Shown: in pieces, positions 7,943-15,311 of the stretch
How the letters are laid out: every line of letters begins with the position of its first letter
Numbering within the stretch: position 1 is the stretch's first letter
DNA from: UBA11606 sp039188975
Lineage (GTDB): Bacteria; Actinomycetota; Acidimicrobiia; Acidimicrobiales; Aldehydirespiratoraceae
Assembly: GCA_039188975.1 (NCBI GenBank)
Contig: JBCCYT010000087.1
Span: 1-17,960 of the forward strand
Reading direction: 5' to 3'
DNA: 17,960 nucleotides
Position numbers and translations under genes: made by a program
The notes under the pieces: model-generated
Told to the model about the DNA's origin: nothing
Databases searched by the model: none
Seen by the model: the letters and a program-made list of their open reading frames with translations, nothing else

Positions 7943-9060
7943 GCGAGAACTCGCCGCACGGCGCCCGCCACCCGATCGAGATCGTCAGGCGCCATCGACG
8001 AGCCAGACGGCAAGCACAGCGAATGCCGGAAGGCCGCTTCGCAGACAGCGCCGCCGAACATGCGGTTCCCGGCATACACGGGCTGAAGATGCATCGGTTT
8101 CCACGCCGGACGGGCTTCGGCATCGACCGCGTCGAGGGCATCGATCACCTGGTTCGGCGATGCGGCCGCCCGTTCATCGAGGACGAGGAGCGTGAGCCAG
8201 TGATTCGGCGTACCACGTCGGTCGATCGGGTTGAAGCTCACCCCATCGAGGTCGCCGAGGGCATCGACGTAGAACGCTCGGTTCGCGGCCCGACGATCCA
8301 GCAGCGTGTCAAGGCGTTCCAGCTGGCCGAGACCGATGGCCGCAAGCGGGTTGCTGAGCCGATAGTTGAACCCGACCTCGACATGTTCGTAGTGCAGCAC
8401 GGGTTCGCGCGCTTGGGTGGCAAGGTGGCGGGCCCGGTCGGCCACCGAGCGATCGCGGCTCAACAGCAGTCCACCGCCTCCCGTGGTCATCAGCTTGTTG
8501 CCATTGAACGAAAACACGGCGGCCGCACCGAACGAGCCGGCCGACCGCCCGTTCCAGGAGGCGCCCACCGCCTCGGCGGCATCCTCGATCAACGGCACCT
8601 CGGCCGCGGCACAGACCTGCTCGATCTGGTCGTACTCGGCACACTGCCCGTAGAGATCCACGGAGACGACTGCACCGACCCGTTCGCCGCGGGCCCTGGC
8701 ATCGTCGATTGCGGTGGCCACGAGCTCAGCATCGAGGTTCCATGTTCGCGGCTCGCTGTCGACAAAGACCGGTGTCGCACCGCAGTAGACCGCGGCGTTC
8801 GCCGTCGCGGCGAAGGTGAAGGACGGCACGATCACGACGTCGCCCCGCTCGACGCCGGCGAGAAGCAACGCAAGGTGAAGCCCCGCCGAGCCGCTGGCGA
8901 CCGCGACGGCATGGCCCCCGCCGTGTCTCGCCGCGAACGCGGTCTCGAACGCATCGAGGTGCGGGCCGACCGGTGCGACCCAATTGCTGTCGAACGCATC
9001 GAGCATGTGAGCTCGCTCGATGTCGGTCATGTCAGGAGGGGAGAGATAGATGCGGTCCAC
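7939..9060 (-). CDS. PglE-like sugar aminotransferase (DegT/DnrJ/EryC1/StrS family)
   Basis: The 373-residue product is a PLP-dependent nucleotide-sugar aminotransferase of normal family length. The N-terminal IYLSPPDM matches the conserved opening of PglE-type enzymes. VASGSAGLHLAL at residues 54-65 binds the PLP phosphate, EDAAEAVGA at 159-167 supplies the Asp, and Lys189 in FSFNGNK is the Schiff-base lysine, followed by TTGGGG. In the bacillosamine route PglE aminates the 4-keto sugar made by the 4,6-dehydratase, using glutamate. The GTG at 9060 is kept because the conserved SPP segment lies before the next ATG; GAGG stands a few bases upstream. It is the first gene of a two-gene minus-strand operon and is divergent from the Wzz/BY-kinase gene. 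4-keto versus 3-keto specificity is inferred from its pathway neighbours. Confidence 0.92.
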   Translation of the reverse strand: MDRIYLSPPDMTDIERAHMLDAFDSNWVAPVGPHLDAFETAFAARHGGGHAVAVASGSAGLHLALLLAGVERGDVVIVPSFTFAATANAAVYCGATPVFVDSEPRTWNLDAELVATAIDDARARGERVGAVVSVDLYGQCAEYDQIEQVCAAAEVPLIEDAAEAVGASWNGRSAGSFGAAAVFSFNGNKLMTTGGGGLLLSRDRSVADRARHLATQAREPVLHYEHVEVGFNYRLSNPLAAIGLGQLERLDTLLDRRAANRAFYVDALGDLDGVSFNPIDRRGTPNHWLTLLVLDERAAASPNQVIDALDAVDAEARPAWKPMHLQPVYAGNRMFGGAVCEAAFRHSLCLPSGSSMAPDDLDRVAGAVRRVLA

Positions 9061-9163
9061 GGGCCTCGTTGGAGCGAATTAGGTCGAGTGACTCATGCCA
9101 GACGGCGAGCTGCCGATTGGGACAGCGTCGCACAACCATACGGAGGGGTGGGCGAACACTCTC

Positions 9164-10918
9164 ATGGACTTGCAACACATCATTCGAACGTTTCGGCGGC
9201 GTTGGCGCCCCGTTGCCGTCTTGGCCGTTCTCGGCGCAGCACTCGGTGCGGTGTCGGTTGCCGTCGAAGCCGACGCGGCCCCCGACGCCGTCCCCGAGGT
9301 GCGCTACGACGCCTGCCACACGCTGTTGGTGGACGACGCGATCCCGAGCGGCACCGAAGTCGTCGACGTGCGCAACCTCGAACGGTTGGCCGCACGGGTG
9401 ACCTCAGGCCAGATTCCGGTCGCCGTGGCGACCGCGAGTGGGTACGAACAGACCGCGGTTGTTTCGCAGGTTCGTGTGTATGTCCGCAACGACATCGGCA
9501 GCCTCATCATTTGCGCAGTCGGACAGGTTCCGGCCGAGGCCGAAGTCCTTGCCGACACCTATGCCACACAGTTGATCGCGGCGCTCGAAGACGATGCGCA
9601 GGAGTACTTCGACGAGTCGTTGCAGGCAGTCAACCAGCGCATCGCCGACGCGGTCGCCTGTGGAGGAGACCGTGCCGGAGCGGAGGTCGTCAACCAAAGC
9701 GACGGGATCGTCGGCGCCGATCAACAACAGCTCAGCCTGTGTCAGGTCCGGGAAGCAACGGCCAAGGCCGACCAGCTCGACCTCATCGCAGGTGGCGTCC
9801 CGGTCGTGCCGTTCGAAACCCTCGAAGACGGCGATGCGGTCGAGATCAGCGAACGAGACTTCGACGCATGGGCGCGGGCTGGTGCCGCCGGAAGCAATGT
9901 GCTCAACGGGTCGGCCGCCAACACAGCCTCGACCGCAGGCGCGCCATCGACCGCCGGGGACGGGGGCTCGGGGCTCGCCGATCACCCCGCAGCCCGGGTG
10001 CTGCTCGGACTCTTGCTGGGTGCCGCTGCAGGCATTGCCTATGTGCAGTTCACCGAGCGTCTCGACTCTCGCCTGCGCCGCAAGGAAGACGTCGAAGCAA
10101 TCCTCGACCTTCCGGTTCTCGCCGAGATTCCGCCGCTCGCCCGCCCCGAGCGCAAGAAGACCAATGTCGTCACGATCACCGAACCGCGGTCGCGAACGGC
10201 GGAGTCGTTCCGCGCGCTGCGTTCGGCGCTCGACTACGCCCACGCCGTCGATCGAGACGCAGGCCGGGCCCAGGATGGCGCCATGGTCGTCTTGGTCACG
10301 TCGGGTGGACCGAGCGAAGGCAAGACCACCACGATCGCCAACCTGGCGTCGGTCATGGCCGAAGGCGACCGTCGAGTCCTTGCCGTGAACTGCGACTTCC
10401 GGCGGCCTCGCCTGCACCGATACCTCGGCGGACCGACCGCTCCCCAACGGCTCAACATCACCGATGTGGCGGGGGTGCAGATGGTGACGCAGGTGACGCC
10501 CAACGATGCCGCCGCCTCGCCCAGCGATGTGGTCGGTGCCCAACGTCGGTTGGTTGAGCGGGCCCGAGACCGGTTCGATGTGATCCTCCTCGACACGGCA
10601 CCGATTCTCACCACGAACGACGCCGCCGAACTGCTCGGCGTGTGCGATCACGTCGTGCTCGTCGTGAGCGCCGGCAACACCAAAGCCGAGGCGGCGGCTC
10701 GAGCGACCGAGCTCCTGGAACGCCGCGGCCGTCCTCCGCTCGGGGTGGCGCTCGTCGGTACCCGAGATGTCCCGAACCAGGCCGAGTACTACTACACCGA
10801 CAACGACCCGTATCTGTCTCCATCGACATCGTCGGCCAAACGTCGCCGTCGCAAGGCGTCGGGCGAGACCATCGATCTCGACGCCGATGAACCGATCGAG
10901 GTGTCGGCGCTCCGATGA
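9164..10918 (+). CDS. Fused Wzz-type chain-length regulator and bacterial tyrosine kinase (polysaccharide co-polymerase)
   Basis: The 584-residue product regulates polymer length and export. A first membrane helix (about 16-35) precedes an extracytoplasmic Wzz-like domain of roughly 240 residues, ending in a Gly/Ser/Thr/Ala-rich stretch. A second helix lies near 276-294. The cytoplasmic BY-kinase domain has Walker A in SGGPSEGKTT (380-389), Walker A' in VNCDFRRPRL (near 406-415) and Walker B in ILLDTAPIL. The C-terminal tail carries a tyrosine cluster (542-544 and 550), then a basic patch and an acidic end; such clusters are autophosphorylation sites in the family. The ATG at 9164 is preferred over 9095 because the membrane-anchor segment starts there. 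GGAGGGG lies rather far upstream (15 bases), so the start is not certain. It is the first gene of a three-gene operon and overlaps the next start (ATGA). Confidence 0.9.
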   Translation: MDLQHIIRTFRRRWRPVAVLAVLGAALGAVSVAVEADAAPDAVPEVRYDACHTLLVDDAIPSGTEVVDVRNLERLAARVTSGQIPVAVATASGYEQTAVVSQVRVYVRNDIGSLIICAVGQVPAEAEVLADTYATQLIAALEDDAQEYFDESLQAVNQRIADAVACGGDRAGAEVVNQSDGIVGADQQQLSLCQVREATAKADQLDLIAGGVPVVPFETLEDGDAVEISERDFDAWARAGAAGSNVLNGSAANTASTAGAPSTAGDGGSGLADHPAARVLLGLLLGAAAGIAYVQFTERLDSRLRRKEDVEAILDLPVLAEIPPLARPERKKTNVVTITEPRSRTAESFRALRSALDYAHAVDRDAGRAQDGAMVVLVTSGGPSEGKTTTIANLASVMAEGDRRVLAVNCDFRRPRLHRYLGGPTAPQRLNITDVAGVQMVTQVTPNDAAASPSDVVGAQRRLVERARDRFDVILLDTAPILTTNDAAELLGVCDHVVLVVSAGNTKAEAAARATELLERRGRPPLGVALVGTRDVPNQAEYYYTDNDPYLSPSTSSAKRRRRKASGETIDLDADEPIEVSALR

Positions 10919-12291
10919 CCGGGGAAGGGATTGCGACTCGGCTCATCGAGCAGGAACGGATCTTTCCTCGGCCGAGTGAGCGAGCCTCCGCAACACCGGC
11001 GCAACGGTACGGCTGGGCATCGCCGGTCGGTTGGACGCTGGTTGCCTTCGCAGCCGCTGCGACGTGTGCCATGGCGGTCCTCGGCCGGGTGAGCGTGCTC
11101 GGCGCGGTGTTCGTGCTCGCGGTTCTCTTCGGCGCGCAACCGGTGCTCGATCGGCTGGGTTCCAACAACCACGACATCGATCTGGCGTCGCTTCTTCGGC
11201 TGGGTCTCGGCCTGAAGTTCATCGCGGTGCTGCCTCGGTTCGAATGGCGCCAAGACGCGGTCGACTACTACGTCGTTGGACGTTCGCTCGCCGACCGCTT
11301 CCGGTCGCTGGACTTCTTCGTCGACACCGGCCGGTCGATCCCGGGTACCGGCAGCGTCCGGTATGCGTCGGGGCTGGTGCAGGTGGGCACGTTCGAGGAC
11401 GAGTTCGCGACCTTCGTCGTCTTCACGCTGCTCGGCTTCGTCGGGCTCGTCGGTTGTGTTCGTGCCTTTGTGCATGGCCTACCGAACATCGATCCGGGGC
11501 GATATGTGGCCCTTGTCGTGTGCTGGCCCTCGCTGGCCTATTGGCCGTCGAGTACCGGCAAGGAAGCCCTGATGCTGTTCGGTCTCGGGGTCGCGGCCTA
11601 CGGGCTGGCCCGGGTGCTTCGAGGGCACTGGGTTGCCTTGGCGCCCTTGACCGTCGGCTTGTTCGTCGCAGCCATGGTTCGACCCCACGTTGCGTTGATC
11701 GTGGTCGCAGCGGGGATCGGCGCGTTGGTCATGAACTCGCGCCGGGCTTCGGCGGGCGGGGTGCTCAGCCGATTGGTGATCGTCGCCGGGTTGGTGGGCG
11801 CCGGCGTCGTGCTGTCAGACGCTGTCGAGCGGCTCTTCGACGTCCAAGATCTCAACGTGACGAGCGTGAATGCGGCGCTCGATCTGGCGAACTACCGCTC
11901 GGCCCAGGGCGGCTCGTCGTTCGTGGCTGCCCGTATCGAGTCGATTGCCGATGTTCCGTGGGGAGTCGTGACGGTGTTGTTGCGCCCGCTTCCTCACGAG
12001 GCCGTCAGTGTGAACGGCCTGATCGCGGCGGTGGAGGGCATCGTGCTTGCGGTGCTCTTGATCGGCGCGGTGCCTCGGGTGATGGCGTCCGTGCGAACCC
12101 TTCGCAGCGAGGCGTATGTCGCGTATGTCATCGGGTACGTGACGATCTTCGTGTTCTTGTTTTCGGCGCTCGGGAACTTCGGCATTCTCACCCGCCAGCG
12201 AACGATGATGACGCCGTTCTTGCTCGTGCTGGTGGCGTTGCCCACGGCGGCGGAGCGAGTCCGGGCCCGGCGGGTGGGTCGCGAGCCATGA
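10915..12291 (+). CDS. Polytopic membrane protein, candidate Wzy-like polysaccharide polymerase
   Basis: The 458-residue product has roughly nine to eleven membrane segments. Loops carry DAVDYYVVGRSL (about residue 114), a long extracytoplasmic segment with Gly-Thr-Gly and Arg, PSLAYWPSSTGKEA after a helix, and MVRPHVAL in a later helix. A pattern of P-S-x-x-x-W-x-S-x-x-x-K-E/D followed further on by R-P-H is, to my knowledge, common in poorly annotated membrane proteins of exopolysaccharide loci thought to be polymerases. It starts by ATGA overlap with the BY-kinase gene and ends by ATGA overlap with the PqqD-HprK gene. Membrane nature is clear. Polymerase function is inferred from topology and from being next to the chain-length regulator; a ligase or other membrane glycosyl carrier enzyme remains possible. 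Confidence 0.75.
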   Translation: MTGEGIATRLIEQERIFPRPSERASATPAQRYGWASPVGWTLVAFAAAATCAMAVLGRVSVLGAVFVLAVLFGAQPVLDRLGSNNHDIDLASLLRLGLGLKFIAVLPRFEWRQDAVDYYVVGRSLADRFRSLDFFVDTGRSIPGTGSVRYASGLVQVGTFEDEFATFVVFTLLGFVGLVGCVRAFVHGLPNIDPGRYVALVVCWPSLAYWPSSTGKEALMLFGLGVAAYGLARVLRGHWVALAPLTVGLFVAAMVRPHVALIVVAAGIGALVMNSRRASAGGVLSRLVIVAGLVGAGVVLSDAVERLFDVQDLNVTSVNAALDLANYRSAQGGSSFVAARIESIADVPWGVVTVLLRPLPHEAVSVNGLIAAVEGIVLAVLLIGAVPRVMASVRTLRSEAYVAYVIGYVTIFVFLFSALGNFGILTRQRTMMTPFLLVLVALPTAAERVRARRVGREP

Positions 12292-13433
12292 GCGCTGCTG
12301 CTGCGGTCACGCCACCTCCTACCCAGGGCGTCTGGGAAGGGGAGGTCGGTGGTTCCCGAGTGTTGTTCAACCGCAACGATCGACGGCTCCATGTCTTGAA
12401 TGCGTCCGCGGCGTCGCTGTGGGATGGTCTCCAGACCCCGACGACGGTCGCCACGCTCACCGCCGACATCGCGCAGTCGTTCGAGGTCGACCCGGCATCG
12501 ATTCGCATGGAGGTCGAACGAACGATCGACCGCTTTGTGGCAGACGGCTTGGCTGGGTCGATCGACGAACCGAGCGCTCCGATCACCGGTGTGGTTTCGG
12601 GGCCGGTTGGCGCTCCGGCGGTCGTCATCGGGGCGATGGGGGCGACGATTGGGTTGTTTGTCGAGGCCCCGATGGTTCGTGCTGCACTCGAACGGGTCAC
12701 GGCCCCGCTCGCAACCGTCGGTGTTCACGACGGGTGGATTGCGGTGGACGAGGATGCGGGGGCCTGGACCGTGACGTCGAGCCTCGGTGCCTCGGCTCGG
12801 ACGGGGAGTCGCCTTGGGGGGCTGCTGCGAGTGATCTCTGAGATCAACGCCGTTGCGGTGGCTGCGTGCCCTGAACGGCTCGTGCTGCATGCCGGCGCCG
12901 TGACCTCGGGGGCCGGCGCCGTGCTCTTGCCGGGCGCATCGAACCGCGGCAAGAGCACCCTGACGACGGCGTTGGTGCGATCGGGATTCGGCTACCTGAC
13001 CGATGAGGCTGCGGCGGTCGATGCCGACCGGGTGGTGCACCCCTTCGCCAAGGCGATCGCACTCGACCCCGGTTCGTTCCCCCTCTTCGGCGACCTTGCA
13101 CCCACGCCCACGAACCCTGTCGAGGTTGCGATGGCCCGGCGAGAGTGGCATGTCCCACCGGCCGACATCGGAGCCGTCGATGGCCCGACCCCGGTCCGCG
13201 CCGTCGTCTGTCCGGCCTGGCGCGCCGGTGTTTCGACTCGGCTCGCTCGGGTGCCCGGCGCCGAAGCGCTCCACATGTTGCTCGGCGACGCGTTCGATTT
13301 CGATCGGGGAGGGGCGCCGGTGTTCGACATCTTGACCGACCTGGTCCGCTCGGTACCGGTGTATCGCTTGCGGTACAGCGAACTCAGCGACGCAGTGCGG
13401 GTCGTTGGCCGCGTGCTCGATGCCGCGCCCTAG
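12288..13433 (+). CDS. PqqD-like domain fused to HPr-kinase-like ATPase domain
   Basis: The 381-residue product has two recognisable modules. Residues about 22-92 resemble the PqqD fold (a peptide-binding winged helix): VLFNRNDRRLHVLNASAASLW, then a helix-rich part ending RFVADGLAGS. Residues about 195-370 resemble the C-terminal domain of HPr kinase and its relatives. LHAGAV precedes a P-loop GASNRGKST (216-224), followed by YLTDE (236-240) where HprK has its metal-binding acidic pair. A middle segment (95-190) is unassigned. HprK-related kinases and PqqD-like proteins are known to occur together as separate genes in polysaccharide and peptide-modification loci; here they are one polypeptide. 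It starts by ATGA overlap, so it is co-translated with the Wzy-like gene. Substrate is unknown, and no precursor peptide is seen in the window. Confidence 0.8.
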   Translation: MSAAAAVTPPPTQGVWEGEVGGSRVLFNRNDRRLHVLNASAASLWDGLQTPTTVATLTADIAQSFEVDPASIRMEVERTIDRFVADGLAGSIDEPSAPITGVVSGPVGAPAVVIGAMGATIGLFVEAPMVRAALERVTAPLATVGVHDGWIAVDEDAGAWTVTSSLGASARTGSRLGGLLRVISEINAVAVAACPERLVLHAGAVTSGAGAVLLPGASNRGKSTLTTALVRSGFGYLTDEAAAVDADRVVHPFAKAIALDPGSFPLFGDLAPTPTNPVEVAMARREWHVPPADIGAVDGPTPVRAVVCPAWRAGVSTRLARVPGAEALHMLLGDAFDFDRGGAPVFDILTDLVRSVPVYRLRYSELSDAVRVVGRVLDAAP

Positions 13434-13442
13434 CCGGGCGCG
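13424..13442. terminator. Possible bidirectional terminator hairpin between convergent genes
   Basis: A seven-pair all-GC inverted repeat (CGCGCCC and GGGCGCG) with a five-base loop spans the stop codon of the PqqD-HprK gene. It lies just before the stop of the convergent diguanylate cyclase gene at 13450. There is no T-run on either side, so it is not a classical intrinsic terminator. Such hairpins are nevertheless common at gene ends in high-GC actinobacteria. Confidence 0.4.
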
Positions 13443-13449
13443 CTGCTGA

Positions 13450-15210
13450 TCAGTCGCGGCCGCGAGTGCGGCGCCGCTCGAGGTCGTTCCCGAGCTCGGC
13501 GAGCGGCGGCAGGCCCTTGCGGATCCGCTTCTGTTCGTACTGCGCTACGTCGGCGGCCCGCAGCAGCTCGCCCGGTGTGGTGATGTCGACGGTGGCCCGT
13601 GCGACCCCGCACGACAGCGAACGATCGGGCCCGCTGGCCGCAAAGATGCGGCGGGCCATCTCGGTGACCTGATCGGCGGACAACATCCCGCCGCCGTCGA
13701 GGATGATGCAGAACTCGTCGCCGCCAATCCGACAGGTGGTGGAGTTCGAGACAGTGCTGGCCGCCTCGCTCAACGCCCGGCCCGCTTCGATGAGCAAGGC
13801 GTCGCCCGCAGCGTGGCCTCGGGTGTCGTTCACGATCTTGAGCCCGTCGACATCGCACATGATCAAGGCGACGTCTTGGCGATCGACCGCACTCCGTCGG
13901 AAAATCTCGTCGAGTCGTTCTTCGACGACGCGTCGGTTGCCGAGACCGGTGAGCGGATCGCGCAGGGCGAGTTCTTCGAACTCGGCGATGCGCTCGGCTT
14001 GTGTCACCGCCGCCGCGACATGGGTGGCAACCAGGCGAAGCGTGGCGAGGTGATCGTGGTCGAGGATGTGGCCATCGGCCCGAGTCGTGGCGGACACGAT
14101 CCCCCAGAGGCGGTCGCCGATGACGATCGGCCAGGCTGCTTCGGAGCGAAGGCCGCGGCGGTGAAGCGAGATGATGCTCTCGTCGTCGGCTCGTCCTTCG
14201 GTGACGGCGCGAACATAGCCCTCACCGAGGAGAAGCCGATGAAGGCCGGGACGAGTCGTCTCGTCGTGGAACTCATTGACCGGATAGCGCTCGATCGACC
14301 CGGAGGTACCTGCGTTGACGAGGGTTTCGATGCGGTCGGTCTCATGCTCGATGCGGCTGATCGTCACGACGTTGGCCGCAAGCGCAAGCCGGGCCTGCTC
14401 GGCGATCACCAAGAGCACTTCGTCCATGCGGTCTGCGGCGCGAACGGCTGCGCCGATCGAGACGAGGGCTTCGACTGGCGAGTTGCGTTCAGGCGGCACG
14501 AATCGATCAAGCCCCGCGAGGACCTCATCGAGATTCACGGCCCGGGGGAGTGGCTCCCCTGACTCGAGCTCCAGGGCGACTGCTGCGCCGAGGTCGGGGT
14601 CGAGCGCGGTGCCGAGCAGCTCATCGACTCGGCGCAGACGCGCCGTCCAGTTGGGGGCTTGCCCGGCTGCGGGGTGGCCGACCAGGGTTGCCGCGAGTGA
14701 CAGCAGGCGGGCGGCGAGCGGGATGTCGGGCCCTCGGCTGCCGTGCGGGCCACCGGAGCCGTCCCATCGTTCGAACTGGTGCCGCACTGCATCGCCGGTG
14801 CCGGTGAGCCCGGGGAGCCGGTCGAGCATGGTCGCCGACAGCACTGCCGACGCGGGGTCGGGGACAATGTCGACCGTGCCGACCGGCCGAACATGGGTCA
14901 AGAGAATGCCGATTTCAGACATGACCGCGCCGGTGATTGCATCGACTCGATCCTGGATCGGTGTTCCGGCGGCAACGGCGATGCGGTCTGCGAGGTGGGC
15001 TCGTAACGCTGCTCGGCGGGCGGCCGGGCGGTCAAAGACCTCGAGGGCGCGCGCCAAGGCAGTGACTGCGGCGCGAGCGTTGCGATCGAGGGGGCGACTG
15101 TGCGCGTCGACGCGTTCGGGCGCGTCGGGCAGCAGAGGATCCATTGCGGTCCGCACCTCCTCGCTGTGATTCGACCGCCGTTGCCCGATCTGGTCTAGCA
15201 CGTCAGCCAT
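13450..15210 (-). CDS. Diguanylate cyclase (GGDEF) with GAF domain and degenerate HD-GYP-like region
   Basis: The 586-residue product makes cyclic di-GMP from two GTP, judged by its C-terminal GGDEF domain (about 411-567): RDPLTGLGNRR at its start, CDVDGLKIVND for metal and GTP, and an intact GGDEF at 496-500. I see no RxxD inhibitory site just before it. A GAF sensor domain covers about 245-410. The N-terminal part shows FERWDGSGGPHG followed by IPLAARLLSLA, very like the second half of an HD-GYP domain, but the GYP is GGP and the expected His-Asp pair reads Ser-Glu (SEIGIL). No transmembrane helix is visible, so it is cytosolic. Start choice is open: ATG at 15210 has good codon use after it, an ATG at 15144 has a strong AGGAGGT ten bases upstream, and a GTG at 15279 gives the longest frame. 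Confidence 0.9.
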   Translation of the reverse strand: MADVLDQIGQRRSNHSEEVRTAMDPLLPDAPERVDAHSRPLDRNARAAVTALARALEVFDRPAARRAALRAHLADRIAVAAGTPIQDRVDAITGAVMSEIGILLTHVRPVGTVDIVPDPASAVLSATMLDRLPGLTGTGDAVRHQFERWDGSGGPHGSRGPDIPLAARLLSLAATLVGHPAAGQAPNWTARLRRVDELLGTALDPDLGAAVALELESGEPLPRAVNLDEVLAGLDRFVPPERNSPVEALVSIGAAVRAADRMDEVLLVIAEQARLALAANVVTISRIEHETDRIETLVNAGTSGSIERYPVNEFHDETTRPGLHRLLLGEGYVRAVTEGRADDESIISLHRRGLRSEAAWPIVIGDRLWGIVSATTRADGHILDHDHLATLRLVATHVAAAVTQAERIAEFEELALRDPLTGLGNRRVVEERLDEIFRRSAVDRQDVALIMCDVDGLKIVNDTRGHAAGDALLIEAGRALSEAASTVSNSTTCRIGGDEFCIILDGGGMLSADQVTEMARRIFAASGPDRSLSCGVARATVDITTPGELLRAADVAQYEQKRIRKGLPPLAELGNDLERRRTRGRD

Positions 15211-15311
15211 CTCACGCAAAGTAGAACTGGTAACCACCCACGGTGGCGTAGGGCGGCGCGAAGGGTGATCGTCTGACACGTTGATGGTGGTGTGGCGTGA
15301 GGCGTGGCGAG

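Noticed and set aside
9061..9163. Defined promoter boxes in the divergent space between the aminotransferase and BY-kinase genes
   Set aside because: A TAATTC box on the minus strand and other partial matches exist, but none has a convincing -35 partner at normal spacing. The region probably holds both promoters, but I cannot place them.
8023..10557. An 844-codon plus-strand open frame
   Set aside because: It is antisense to the aminotransferase gene and then out of frame with the Wzz/BY-kinase gene. It is arginine-rich with no domain pattern; long stop-free shadow frames are expected at this GC content.
9404..10651. A 415-codon minus-strand frame opposite the BY-kinase
   Set aside because: Antisense shadow; the plus strand has Walker motifs, membrane helices and operon coupling.
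11031..12287. Upstream extension of the PqqD-HprK frame to an 800-codon ORF
   Set aside because: The extension is an arginine-rich shadow of the Wzy-like gene; the true start is the ATG at 12288 that overlaps the preceding stop.
11994..13274. A 426-codon minus-strand frame opposite the Wzy-like and PqqD-HprK genes
   Set aside because: Crosses two real genes on the other strand and is composed of arginine/proline-rich shadow sequence.
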